From positions 9,734,001-9,798,000 of the forward strand of contig NZ_CP107935.1 of NCBI RefSeq assembly GCF_036038375.1: a stretch of DNA of 64,000 nt, given 5' to 3'. Each line of letters opens with the position of its first letter. Within the stretch, counting starts at the first letter, position 1. The position numbers were made by a program, and so were the translations under genes. The stretch comes from Streptomyces sp. NBC_00414 (lineage in GTDB: Bacteria; Actinomycetota; Actinomycetes; Streptomycetales; Streptomycetaceae). Positions 55,600-63,543 of the stretch are shown one piece after another. The notes under the pieces are model-generated. The model saw only the letters and a program-made list of their open reading frames with translations. It did no database searches and was not told where the DNA came from.

Positions 55600-56450
55600 G
55601 CGGCCTGCTCCTCGTCCTCGATGTCACGCCCGGCGAACAGGGTGGCTGCCATGCGCATGCCCTCCGACCAGGCGACGGGTCCCACCTGGCCGAGCTTCAG
55701 CACCCGGCCGGCGCTGTCGGTCCACATCAAGGGGCCCGTCTCGGTCTGCTCGTAGCTGTCGTAGTCACCGATCCAGACGCGGGCCTCGACGCCGCGGGAG
55801 TCCTCCCGCACGGAGCAGACGGCGTTGCCGCCGCGCACGCGGTATCCGTGCTGGGTGGTCCGGCCCTGCAGGAAGCGCAGTTGCTTGAACGCGCCGCCCG
55901 CGTAGTCCTCCACGGTGGTGGCCTCGGCGTCGATGCCCGCGGGCCGCCGCCACACCTCGCGGAAGAGCTGCTGGGCGCGCTGCTCGACACCGATCTCGAC
56001 GGCGAACTCCCGCAGATCTTCGAGCTCGTCCAGGAGGACGGGATGGGGGAGACGGACGAGTTCGGGGGTGATGCGCACGCTGTCTCCGTCGAGGTCGACC
56101 AGACCGAGACCGCGGTCGAGGTCGGCGTCCCGCAGGAATCCGGCCACTTCGCTGTCCGGGCCGGTGACCACGAGATCGCGCAGCGCGCTCTGCCAGGCGG
56201 GATCGGGCCACACCCGGGCGATGACGGCGAAGGGCACGGGAAGCGAACGCACCATCCACTTCTCGACGTCGGTGAGGCATTGGCGTTCGTGCCGCTCCAG
56301 CCACTCGGAGAGCTGTCGCAGTCCCATGACCGCGGGATCCTCCGCGAGTTTGGCCGGTACGGACTTCAACCGCCGTCCCGCGGCGTTGCGGCACACCACC
56401 TTTCCGCCGTCGAGGCCGACCTCGTAATCGCCGGCCGTGACCCACCCCAT
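55596..56450 (-). CDS. DUF4132 (MolR/YehI-like) domain protein
   Basis: A 284-aa protein: WVTAGDYEVGLDGGKVVCRNAAGRRLKSVP at the N-terminus and LREFAVEIGVEQRAQQLFREVWRRP, GPVAWSEGMRMAATLFAGRDIE near the C-terminus resemble the DUF4132 domain found at the end of E. coli YehI/MolR. The domain is here a stand-alone protein. Its function is unknown; DUF4132 proteins recur near MoxR/VWA/SWIM genes. ATG 56450 has GGGGAGG 5 nt upstream. It is the first gene of the operon. Confidence 0.78.
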   Translation of the reverse strand: MGWVTAGDYEVGLDGGKVVCRNAAGRRLKSVPAKLAEDPAVMGLRQLSEWLERHERQCLTDVEKWMVRSLPVPFAVIARVWPDPAWQSALRDLVVTGPDSEVAGFLRDADLDRGLGLVDLDGDSVRITPELVRLPHPVLLDELEDLREFAVEIGVEQRAQQLFREVWRRPAGIDAEATTVEDYAGGAFKQLRFLQGRTTQHGYRVRGGNAVCSVREDSRGVEARVWIGDYDSYEQTETGPLMWTDSAGRVLKLGQVGPVAWSEGMRMAATLFAGRDIEDEEQAA

Positions 56451-56806
56451 ATGTGCCTCCCCGCACTTCACTGATCAAGTGCCGAGAACTGTAGGTGAGA
56501 CCACTGACAACGCTCCCTCCGGAGCGTATGACTCCGGACCCGGCACTCCGGACCCCGGCACTCCGGACCCGGCACTTCGGACCTCGGCACTCCGGACCCC
56601 GGCGCTCCGGATCCCATGGCTTCCGGCGGGCCCGCCCCGCGCCCTCCGCCTGAACGCACCACTCCGGTACGGCGGTTGCGTGACATGGCCGCCGCAGACC
56701 GCCTGACCTGCCTTCTTTCGGCCTGTTCGAATCTCGTGGACCGACGGTCGTGTTCCCACGCACTCTTGCTTCCATCACGGCACCCACACACTCCGGGAGA
56801 GACATC
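56451..56806. other. Divergent promoter region of the yeh-like operon and a secreted protein
   Basis: No gene is supported in these 356 bp. The region carries the tandem repeat tract at 56531-56615 and must contain promoters for both flanking genes; no convincing -35/-10 pair is seen. Confidence 0.6.
56531..56615. repeat. 14-15-bp tandem repeats
   Basis: About 5.5 copies of a 14-15-bp unit ACTCCGGACC(C)CGGC (starts at 56531, 56545, 56560, 56574, 56589 and a diverged copy at 56604). They lie 80-165 bp upstream of the DUF4132 gene. Confidence 0.85.
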
Positions 56807-57172
56807 ATGCGCACCCATCGCCTAGCCCTCCTGGGCAGCACCGTCGTACTGGCCGTCGGAGGATCCCTCGCGGGCGCACCCTCCGCGAGTGCCGCCGCAG
56901 CCGAGCCCTACTGCAACTACATCTCCGACACCGCGCGGCCCACGGTCCGGCCCGACGACGAGGGCAACGCGGTGCGTCAGGTGCAGTGCCTCATCAACGT
57001 GTACAGCGCGTACCCCACCTGGCTCGAAGTGGACGGGGACTACGGCCCGGCCACCGCGCAGGGCATCTACTGGGTGCAGACCTGTAACGGCACGACGGGC
57101 GGTGCCGACGGCATCGTGGGACCCAGCACCTGGTCCCGCCTCTACAGTCCCAAGCCCGCCTGCGCCCTGTAA
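56807..57172 (+). CDS. Secreted peptidoglycan-binding-domain protein
   Basis: A 121-aa exported protein: signal peptide ending APSASA (about residue 27), then one peptidoglycan-binding domain 1 unit (DDEGNAVRQVQCLINVYSAY, DGDYGPATAQGIYWVQ, DGIVGPSTWSRLY). Two or more Cys could form a disulfide outside the cell. No catalytic domain is attached; it may target the wall or be a developmental or competition factor. ATG 56807 has GGGAGA 7 nt upstream. A muramoyl amidase gene follows after a hairpin. Confidence 0.88.
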   Translation: MRTHRLALLGSTVVLAVGGSLAGAPSASAAAAEPYCNYISDTARPTVRPDDEGNAVRQVQCLINVYSAYPTWLEVDGDYGPATAQGIYWVQTCNGTTGGADGIVGPSTWSRLYSPKPACAL

Positions 57173-57190
57173 CGGAATGCCGTTGTCCAC

Positions 57191-57229
57191 GAAGCCGCCC
57201 GCCCCCTGTCCGACGGGGCGGGCAGCTTC
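57191..57229 (+). terminator. Terminator between secreted wall genes
   Basis: A 15-bp stem with one mismatch (57191-57205 with 57215-57229, GCCCGCCCC core) and a 9-nt loop lies 18 bp after the stop and 34 bp before the amidase start. Confidence 0.75.
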
Positions 57230-57262
57230 GCCGGGCCCGAACACCCCAGGAGGAACCGCGCG

Positions 57263-58030
57263 ATGACGGCACCGGACCCGAACTCCGCACGCTCCCCGAG
57301 CCCGGCCCGCACAGAACTCCCGGTGTCCCGACGCGTCTTCCTGGGCGCCCTCGGGGTCGCCGCCACCCTCGGCGCCGTACCCCCCATGTCTTCGTCGGCG
57401 GCTGCCGCGTCGGCCGCGTACACCCTGCTGTCGCGCGGGGACTGGGGCGCGGACGAAACCCTTCGGTACACCGCCGACGGTACGGAGACCTGGCCGCCGG
57501 AGTACTACCCGGTGCAGACCCTCACCGTGCACCACACCGACGACGGGAGCACCGATCCGGACCCGGCGGCGGTGGTACGCGCGATCTACCGCAACGACAC
57601 GGTCGGCAAGGGCTACGGCGACATCGGCTACCACTTTCTGATCGACAGGAACGGCCTGGTGTACGAGGGGCGTTGGTCCGGTACCGACGGCACGGCGGCA
57701 CATGACCCGGAGGGACGGCTCGTCACCGGCGCGCACGTCCTCGGCCACAACACCGGGAACGTCGGCATCGCCCTCCTGGGCACGTTCACGAACACACCAC
57801 CCTCGGCCGCCACCCGCACCGCACTCGTCCAGCTCCTGGCCGGACTGGCCGAGCGCCATGCCATCGCGCCCCTGGGAAAGGTGCTCTACCGCAATCCGGT
57901 CAGTGGAGTCAGCCGTGCCGCGCCCGCCATCGGCGGCCACAGTCACTGGGCGGCCACCGACTGTCCCGGCACCGTCCTCGCCGACATGCCCGCCATACGC
58001 GCGGAAGTCGCCGCCCTGATCCAGGGGTGA
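57263..58030 (+). CDS. Tat-exported N-acetylmuramoyl-L-alanine amidase (PGRP/Ami_2)
   Basis: A 255-aa peptidoglycan amidase. The leader has SRRVFLGALG (Tat motif). The zinc amidase domain follows: LTVHHTDDG (first His), GYHFLIDRNGLVYEGR, GHNTGNVGIALLG, and HSHWAATDCPG (second His, Cys). It cleaves the bond between MurNAc and L-Ala in the wall or acts on released muropeptides. AGGAGG lies 7 nt before the ATG. The upstream neighbour encodes a peptidoglycan-binding protein. Confidence 0.92.
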   Translation: MTAPDPNSARSPSPARTELPVSRRVFLGALGVAATLGAVPPMSSSAAAASAAYTLLSRGDWGADETLRYTADGTETWPPEYYPVQTLTVHHTDDGSTDPDPAAVVRAIYRNDTVGKGYGDIGYHFLIDRNGLVYEGRWSGTDGTAAHDPEGRLVTGAHVLGHNTGNVGIALLGTFTNTPPSAATRTALVQLLAGLAERHAIAPLGKVLYRNPVSGVSRAAPAIGGHSHWAATDCPGTVLADMPAIRAEVAALIQG

Positions 58031-58053
58031 CGGCCGCGCGCACCGGGAGCCGG

Positions 58054-58094
58054 TTCTGTGCGTGCGAGCGTTCTGTGCGTGTGTTCTGTGCGTG
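58054..58094. repeat. TTCTGTGCGTG direct repeats
   Basis: The 11-bp string TTCTGTGCGTG occurs at 58054, 58071 and 58084, between the amidase stop and the winged-helix gene. Confidence 0.7.
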
Positions 58095-58186
58095 CACGCG
58101 AAGGGCGATCCGTCCCAGTCATTGTCTTCGTGGGGGCGGCGCGGCATTCTCTGCCACATCGGGCAGGAATCACGCATGGGGGAACC

Positions 58187-59197
58187 GTGCTGCGCATTCA
58201 TTTCACGACCGAGGATCTCTCCAGAACCCGGCTCGCCGCCCGCCCCGACCCCTTATGGGAGATCGCCGCCAGCCTGCACCGCTTACAGTCCCAGCTCGGA
58301 CGCTGGGCCTACGCCTCCTGGCACCGCGAGGCCCGTGCGGCCATCGCCACGCGGCAACTGGGCGTCGCCGTACGCACCCTGCTCATTCCACTGTTCCCAC
58401 GTGCGACGTACTTCCCCGACTTCCTCACCCCGGCCGAGGCGGGCCACGGACTGAGCAGTGGCCTCGACGCCATCCTCGGCACCCCGCCGGCCCGGGTCAG
58501 GCACGAGATCGGTCTGCTGGCACAGGTCAGGAAAGTCCCGACGGGCATGTACCGCCTGGCGGACAACGACGTCCGTCCGGAACTGGTCACGGCGCTGCGC
58601 AAGTACCACGAGGCCGTCATCGCTCCGTTCGGCGACCGCATGCAGGCCCGCATCGACGCCGAGTGCGCCCGCCGAGGCCGCGATCTGCTGCACGGCGGAG
58701 CGGAGAGACTGCTCGGGGGACTGGGGCCCGCAATGCGCTGGAGAGCCCCCGTGCTGGAGGTCGAGTACGTGGGCGGTGTCGATCGTGACCTGCACCTCGG
58801 CGGACGCGGCCTGCTCCTGATCCCCTCGTACTTCTGCTGGCAGAAGCCCGTCTCCTTCGCCGACCCCGATCTGCCGCCCGTGCTGCTCTACCCGCTGGCG
58901 CCGACCGGCCCCACGGCCCCGCCCCGCTCGCCCGACACGCCGTTGTCGGCGCTGCTCGGCCGCACCCGTGCGGCGATCCTGTGCGCGGTGACGTACGGCG
59001 CGACCAACTCCGAGATCGCCCGCGCCGTATCGGTCTCCGCGGCCAACGCCAGCCACCACACCGCCGTGCTGCGCGACTCGGGACTCATCGCCAGCCACCG
59101 TCACGCGAACACGGTCCTGCACACCCTCACCCCGCTCGGAGCGGCGCTCCTGCGCCTCCCCGACCAGGACCGCAGCACCTCGATGCAGGACAGCTGA
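58187..59197 (+). CDS. DUF5937-type winged-helix (ArsR-like) regulator
   Basis: A 336-aa regulator. The N-terminal 240 residues (IHFTTEDLSRTRLAARPDPLWEIAASL) match the actinobacterial DUF5937 arrangement. The C-terminal 80 residues are an ArsR-like winged helix (RAAILCAVTYGATNSEIARAVSVSAANASHHTAVLRDSGLI). GTG 58187 has GGGGGA 4 nt upstream. An upstream GTG at 58058 would run into the repeat tract. The target genes are unknown; the neighbours are the wall amidase and a convergent TetR gene. Confidence 0.8.
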   Translation: MLRIHFTTEDLSRTRLAARPDPLWEIAASLHRLQSQLGRWAYASWHREARAAIATRQLGVAVRTLLIPLFPRATYFPDFLTPAEAGHGLSSGLDAILGTPPARVRHEIGLLAQVRKVPTGMYRLADNDVRPELVTALRKYHEAVIAPFGDRMQARIDAECARRGRDLLHGGAERLLGGLGPAMRWRAPVLEVEYVGGVDRDLHLGGRGLLLIPSYFCWQKPVSFADPDLPPVLLYPLAPTGPTAPPRSPDTPLSALLGRTRAAILCAVTYGATNSEIARAVSVSAANASHHTAVLRDSGLIASHRHANTVLHTLTPLGAALLRLPDQDRSTSMQDS

Positions 59198-59264
59198 GGA
59201 CAGCTGCGGACCGAAGGGGCAGGCACCGGCGGAACCGGCCGTAGGGATCCGTGCGGGCTCAGGG

Positions 59265-59855
59265 TCACCGGCGCAGACCCGCGATGAGGATCTCCACCAT
59301 CCGGCGTGCGTCGTAGCGGGGGTTGCTGCCGGCGCCCGCGCACAGCCCGCCGACGCCACGCATGAGTTCGTACGGGTCCATGCCGCCGCGAATCTCCCCC
59401 GACTCGGCCGAGGCTTCGAGCAGGTCGGCGCACACGGGCACGAGGCGTTCGAGGAAGTAGGAGTGCAGGGGGTCGAAGCAGGGGTCGTCGGACTGCAGCA
59501 CTGAGGCGAGCCCTTGCTTGGTGACCACGAAGTCGACGAAGAGGTCGATCCACTGCGCCAGTGCGGCATACGGATTCGCGGCGGACGCCAGTAGCGCGGG
59601 GCCGGCCTCGGCCAGGGCCTCCACCTGGTGCCGGTAGACGGCGACGATGAGATCCGCCCGGGTCGGGAAGTGGCGGTAGATCGTGGCCGTACCGACGCCG
59701 GCCTTGGCGGCGATGTCGCGAATCGGCGCCTCCACGCCCGATGCGACGAAGACGGCGGCGGCCGAGTCGAGCAGGACCTCCTCGTTGCGTCGCGCGTCCG
59801 CCCGTTTGGGCCGGGCCGGGGTCGTACGTCCCGCGCCCTGGTCGTCTCCGCTCAC
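59265..59855 (-). CDS. TetR-family regulator of the divergent hydrolase
   Basis: A 196-aa TetR regulator: RNEEVLLDSAAAVFVASGVEAPIRDIAAKAGVGTATIYRHFPTRADLI is the DNA-binding domain, followed by a YbiH/TetR_C-like ligand domain (SYFLERLVPVCADLLEASAESGEIR). GTG 59855 is chosen because longer in-frame starts would translate through the two operator palindromes. Its operators are probably the twin 15-bp palindromes between it and the hydrolase, so it represses both. Confidence 0.85.
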   Translation of the reverse strand: MSGDDQGAGRTTPARPKRADARRNEEVLLDSAAAVFVASGVEAPIRDIAAKAGVGTATIYRHFPTRADLIVAVYRHQVEALAEAGPALLASAANPYAALAQWIDLFVDFVVTKQGLASVLQSDDPCFDPLHSYFLERLVPVCADLLEASAESGEIRGGMDPYELMRGVGGLCAGAGSNPRYDARRMVEILIAGLRR

Positions 59856-59900
59856 CGCACCGTCTCTTTCGCCGTCGGCCTTCCCTGCCCGCTTTACTAA

Positions 59901-59949
59901 ACGGGACAGTGTCCCGTATGTTCGGGACCAATGCGGGACAGTGTCCCGT
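59901..59949. promoter_or_regulatory. Twin palindromic TetR operators
   Basis: CGGGACAGTGTCCCG occurs twice as a perfect palindrome (59902-59916 and 59934-59948), with centres 32 bp apart, three helical turns. A half site CGGGACC at 59923-59929 lies between them. They separate the TetR gene from the hydrolase gene. Confidence 0.8.
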
Positions 59950-60031
59950 TTCTCCATGATGGCAGATCGGGGAGGCCGCGTTCCAGCCGGACCCCGTCGT
60001 CGCCTCGGACAGTCGGAAAAGGAAAATCCCC

Positions 60032-61030
60032 GTGCCTGCATCAGCCGATTCAACCCCTGCGTCAACCCCTGCATCGACCCCTGCGTCAACCGCGTCGAGC
60101 GAGGCGCCGACGGACGTCACCGTCGCCGCACCCACCCCCGTCGTCTCGGTGAATCCTGTGGTGCTGGAAGCGCCCGGCCGTGGCGAGGACCTGCGGGTGA
60201 AGGTCTCCGCGCCGGTGACCGGGGACGGCCTGCCGATCATCGTCCTCTCGCACGGCTTCGGGTCGTCGCTGCACGGCTACGGTCCTCTGGCCGACTTCTG
60301 GGCCGCTCGGGGCTTCGTGGTCGTCCAGCCGACCCACCTCGACTCACGGAGGGTGGGCCTCGCCCAGGACGATCCCCGTACGCCGCGGATCTGGCGTTTC
60401 CGCGTCGAGGACATGAAACGGGTTCTCGACGGGCTCGATGTGCTGGAAGCCGCCGTACCCGGTCTCGGTGGTCGTCTCGACCGGACCCGCATCGCCGCGG
60501 CCGGACACTCCTTCGGCGGTCAGACGGCCGGCAACCTGCTGGGCCTGCGGGTCCTGGATCCGGTGAGCAAGGAGGAAGAGGACCTGTCCGACGCGCGGAT
60601 CAAGGCGGGCGTACTGCTCGCCACGGCAGGGAAGGGCGGAGCCGACCTGACTCCGTTCGCGGCCGAGCACTTCCCGTTCATGAACCCGAGTTTCGAGAAC
60701 ATGACCGCGCCGGCCCTCGTCGTCGTCGGGGACCGGGACGACTCCCCGCTGTCCGTCCGGGGGCCGGAGTGGCTTGCCGACCCGTACTTCCTGAGCCCCG
60801 GTGACAAGAGTCTGCTCACCCTGTTCGGGGCGGAACACTCGCTCGGCGGGATCGCCGGGTACGAGGTCCGGGAGACGACGGACGAGAACCCCGAGCGAGT
60901 AGCCCTGCTCCAGCAGGTCACCTGGGCCTACCTCCGCCAGGCGCTCGGCATCGAGGACGACAGCTGGACGGCCGTGCAGAAGGAACTCGCGGAGAGCGCC
61001 GCTCCATTGGGCCGGATCGAATCCAAGTGA
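60032..61030 (+). CDS. Alpha/beta hydrolase (dienelactone hydrolase/acetylhydrolase-like)
   Basis: A 332-aa alpha/beta hydrolase. IIVLSHGFGSSLHGYGPLADFWAARGF is the oxyanion-hole region, GHSFGG the nucleophile elbow, GDRDDSP the acid and AEHSLGG the His. It resembles platelet-activating-factor acetylhydrolase-like and chlorophyllase-like enzymes; the substrate is unknown. The first 20 residues are a Thr/Pro/Ala/Ser repeat (STPASTPAST) from repeated DNA, and no signal peptide is visible. GTG 60032 follows GGAAAAGGAAAA. It is under the control of the divergent TetR protein by inference. Confidence 0.85.
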   Translation: MPASADSTPASTPASTPASTASSEAPTDVTVAAPTPVVSVNPVVLEAPGRGEDLRVKVSAPVTGDGLPIIVLSHGFGSSLHGYGPLADFWAARGFVVVQPTHLDSRRVGLAQDDPRTPRIWRFRVEDMKRVLDGLDVLEAAVPGLGGRLDRTRIAAAGHSFGGQTAGNLLGLRVLDPVSKEEEDLSDARIKAGVLLATAGKGGADLTPFAAEHFPFMNPSFENMTAPALVVVGDRDDSPLSVRGPEWLADPYFLSPGDKSLLTLFGAEHSLGGIAGYEVRETTDENPERVALLQQVTWAYLRQALGIEDDSWTAVQKELAESAAPLGRIESK

Positions 61031-61064
61031 CGTTCCGCGCGGCTGCGGCTGCCGTTGGGACTAT

Positions 61065-61188
61065 GACCGCGACCGCGACCGCGACCGCGGCGCTGCCGGG
61101 CGGTGGTCGCGCGTCGGCGCCACACCCGGCGCCGTCACTCTCGCTGTCGCAGTGGCAGTCGCTGTCGTCGTCGCTGTCGCAGTCACCG
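61065..61188. repeat. Short tandem repeats between convergent genes
   Basis: GACCGC is repeated four times (61065-61088), and CTGTCGCAGT/GCTGTCGTC units occupy about 61141-61188. They lie between the hydrolase and merR stops and show no other signal. Confidence 0.7.
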
Positions 61189-61223
61189 GCCTGGGACGGA
61201 TTGTCGGCCGTGCGCCGGTGTCG

Positions 61224-61604
61224 TCAGACGCAGGTCGCGGCTGTCTGGAGCTGGTCGCGGTATGCCCGCGCCGAGGTCATCAGCCGGTCGAGGGCGTCGC
61301 GGGTCTGGACGAGATCAGCGATGTGCGCGGTGAGCCGGTCGCGCTCCTCGGCCATGCGGTCGAGGGCGGCGTCCGAGTTCTCCTCGCTGGGCGAGTCGAC
61401 GCAGGGGAGCAGTGCGGCGATGGTCCGGCTCGACAGGCCGGCCGCGTAGAGCCGCTGGATGAACCTGACACGCTCGACCTCGTACTCCGTGTACTGCCGC
61501 TGCCCACTGGCACTGCGGGTGCTGGTGAGCAGTGCCTGTTCCTCGTAGTAGCGCAACGACCTGACGCTGACACCGGCCCGTTCCGCCAACTCCCCGATAC
61601 GCAT
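61224..61604 (-). CDS. MerR-family regulator (aldehyde/quinone-sensor type)
   Basis: A 126-aa MerR regulator: MRIGELAERAGVSVRSLRYYEE is the helix-turn-helix, then QRQYTEYEVERVRFIQRL and a coiled dimerisation helix (AEERDRLTAHIADLVQTRDALDRL). It has a single core Cys68 (ALLPCVDS), placed like the sensor Cys of AdhR/NmlR-type regulators, and a second Cys at the C-terminus. ATG 61604 has GGGGAG 6 nt upstream. It is divergent from an old-yellow-enzyme gene, whose promoter has the MerR-type long spacer. Confidence 0.88.
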   Translation of the reverse strand: MRIGELAERAGVSVRSLRYYEEQALLTSTRSASGQRQYTEYEVERVRFIQRLYAAGLSSRTIAALLPCVDSPSEENSDAALDRMAEERDRLTAHIADLVQTRDALDRLMTSARAYRDQLQTAATCV

Positions 61605-61650
61605 GCCCTGCTCCCCGCTGATACGTGCGCTGTTATCTGCGCCACAGACC

Positions 61651-61682
61651 TTGCCTCTGACGTCAATGTCAGGTTTTAGCGT
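61651..61682 (+). promoter_or_regulatory. MerR-type promoter with 20-bp spacer
   Basis: TTGCCT (61651-61656) and TAGCGT (61677-61682) are separated by 20 bp. The inverted repeat CTGAC (61657-61661)/GTCAG (61668-61672) fills the spacer. Long spacers of 19-20 bp are typical of promoters activated by MerR proteins through DNA untwisting. Confidence 0.75.
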
Positions 61683-61729
61683 AACCGTTGTGCCCGGCAG
61701 CCGGGCCACGGATCGCTAAGGAGTCTTAC

Positions 61730-62803
61730 GTGACGAGCCTGTTCCAGCGTTATGAGCTCGGTTCCCTGACGCTGCCCAACCGAGTGGTGATGGCCCCCAT
61801 GACCCGGGTGAGGGCCGCTGCCGGAGGTCTGGCCACGCCGTCGATGGCGACCTACTACGCCCAGCGCGCGAGCGCCGGGCTGATCGTGACGGAAGGGGTC
61901 CAGCCGAGCCTGATCGGGCAGTCCAACCCCGGCACTCCGGGTCTGCACACCGATGAGCAGCAGGCGTCCTGGCAGCAGGTGACGGACGCCGTGCACGCCA
62001 ACGGCGGACGGATCTTCGCCCAGCTCATGCACGGCGGGCGCGTCTCGCACCCCGACACCATGGGCTCGCAGCCGGTCGGCCCGTCGGCCGTGGCCGCCGT
62101 CGGCGACGTGTTCACGCCGACGGGGCCCCAGCCCGCCCCCGCGCCCCGCGCACTGGAGACCTCGGAAGTGCCGGAACACGCCCGTTCCTACGGCGACGCG
62201 GCTCGCCGGGCCGTGGACGCGGGATTCGACGGCGTGGAACTGCACGGCGCCAACGGATACCTGATCTCGCAGTTCCTCTCCACCAACGCCAACCTGCGTA
62301 CCGATGTGTACGGAGGCTCCGTGGCGCACCGGATCAGGTTCGCCGTCGAGGCGGTGTCCGCGACCGTCGAGGCCGTCGGCGCGGCGCGCACCGGCATCCG
62401 GCTATCCCCGGGCGGGACCTTCTGGGGCGTGGAGGAGGCGGAGGTCACGGAGCTGTACACCGCTCTGCTCGCGGAGTTGGCGCGGCTGGAGGTGGCGTAC
62501 GTGCACATCGAGGCGACCACGGACGAAGAGGTGCTGGTGGCGCTCCGCCGCGCCTGGCCCGGCACCCTCGTCATGAACCCGGTCATGCCCATGGGTCCCA
62601 AGCAGACCGGCCGGTCGGACGCCGATCACTGGCTCGGCCTGGGCGCGGACCTCATCAGCTTCGGCCGCGCCTTCCTCGCCAACCCCGACCTGGTGGAACG
62701 CCTGCGCACCGGAGTTCCCATCGCCCCCGTCGACGAGGCGACCTTCTACCAGGGCGGCGACGCCGGATACCTGACCTACCCGGCGCACCAGTACAGCGCC
62801 TGA
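61730..62803 (+). CDS. Old yellow enzyme-family NADH:flavin ene-reductase
   Basis: A 357-aa FMN barrel ene-reductase. Landmarks are LPNRVVMAPMTRVRA, YYAQRASAGLIVTEG, QLMHGGRVSHPD, HGANGYLISQFLS (substrate-binding His and Asn) and RTDVYGGS. Such enzymes reduce activated C=C bonds in quinones, enones and nitro compounds. GTG 61730 has AAGGAG 6 nt upstream. It is probably activated by the divergent MerR protein in response to an electrophile. The last codons and stop are part of a 23-bp tandem duplication. Confidence 0.92.
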   Translation: MTSLFQRYELGSLTLPNRVVMAPMTRVRAAAGGLATPSMATYYAQRASAGLIVTEGVQPSLIGQSNPGTPGLHTDEQQASWQQVTDAVHANGGRIFAQLMHGGRVSHPDTMGSQPVGPSAVAAVGDVFTPTGPQPAPAPRALETSEVPEHARSYGDAARRAVDAGFDGVELHGANGYLISQFLSTNANLRTDVYGGSVAHRIRFAVEAVSATVEAVGAARTGIRLSPGGTFWGVEEAEVTELYTALLAELARLEVAYVHIEATTDEEVLVALRRAWPGTLVMNPVMPMGPKQTGRSDADHWLGLGADLISFGRAFLANPDLVERLRTGVPIAPVDEATFYQGGDAGYLTYPAHQYSA

Positions 62804-62831
62804 CACCGGCGGGGCACAGCGCCTGACACCG
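62793..62831. repeat. 23-bp tandem duplication across a stop codon
   Basis: ACAGCGCCTGACACCG occurs at 62793-62808, including the TGA stop of the OYE gene, and again at 62816-62831 (period 23 bp), with a CGGGG-type filler between. Confidence 0.8.
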
Positions 62832-62844
62832 ACGGGCGGAGTGG

Positions 62845-63270
62845 TCAGGCCGACGCGGCGGTCTCGGCGAGCTTCTGGAACTCGCCGAGGTCGTAGTTGG
62901 CGAGCGCCGAGTCCAGGTTGGTCAGGGCGCCCAGGCGCTCGACGAAACCCTTCGGGTCGTACTCGATCTGCAGCGTGACGCGGCTCGACGTCTCGCTGAG
63001 GCGGTGGAACGTGACGACCCCCGCGTGGTGGACGCCCTCGACGGTGTGCCAGGCGATCCGCTCCTCGGGGACCACCTCGGCCAGTTCGGCGACGAAGTTC
63101 TTGTCCGCGCCGGGCAGGGACAGCTGCCAGGCGAAACGTCGTTCGTCCAGGGGCTCCACGAGTCGTACGTGGCTGAGGAAGGACGGCCACCTCGTCACAT
63201 CGCTCCACAGGGCCCATGTGACGGAAACAGGGGCTTGGATGTCGACGGTCTCCACCAGTGATGCGGACAC
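62845..63270 (-). CDS. SRPBCC-family (polyketide cyclase/START-like) protein
   Basis: A 141-aa START-like protein: VETVDIQAPVSVTWALWSDVTRWPSFL at the N-terminus, then alternating strands and a C-terminal helix (EFQKLAETAASA). Such proteins bind hydrophobic ligands. The GTG start has AGGTGG 4 nt upstream. Its role is unknown. It is divergent from a membrane-protein gene. Confidence 0.88.
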   Translation of the reverse strand: MSASLVETVDIQAPVSVTWALWSDVTRWPSFLSHVRLVEPLDERRFAWQLSLPGADKNFVAELAEVVPEERIAWHTVEGVHHAGVVTFHRLSETSSRVTLQIEYDPKGFVERLGALTNLDSALANYDLGEFQKLAETAASA

Positions 63271-63543
63271 GGAGCCACCTTTCGTGGTCGGTTCGGCGCG
63301 GATCCGGATGGATCAGCAGGGCCCGGCTACCCGCGCACTCTCCTCCCACACGCGGCGGGCGCCCGGCCCGTTCCTCGGCCGCCCGAGCGGTGCACCCGGC
63401 GCCGTGCCCGCCGCCACTGCCCGAATTGCCCCAACTGCCCTGCGGACGGCCGGGCTTGGCGCAGGCCATGCGGGGTATCCGGGCGGGGTGTCGGGCTGCC
63501 CCGACGTACCGCACACCAGTCGCACACCACCTGTGGAGGACCT

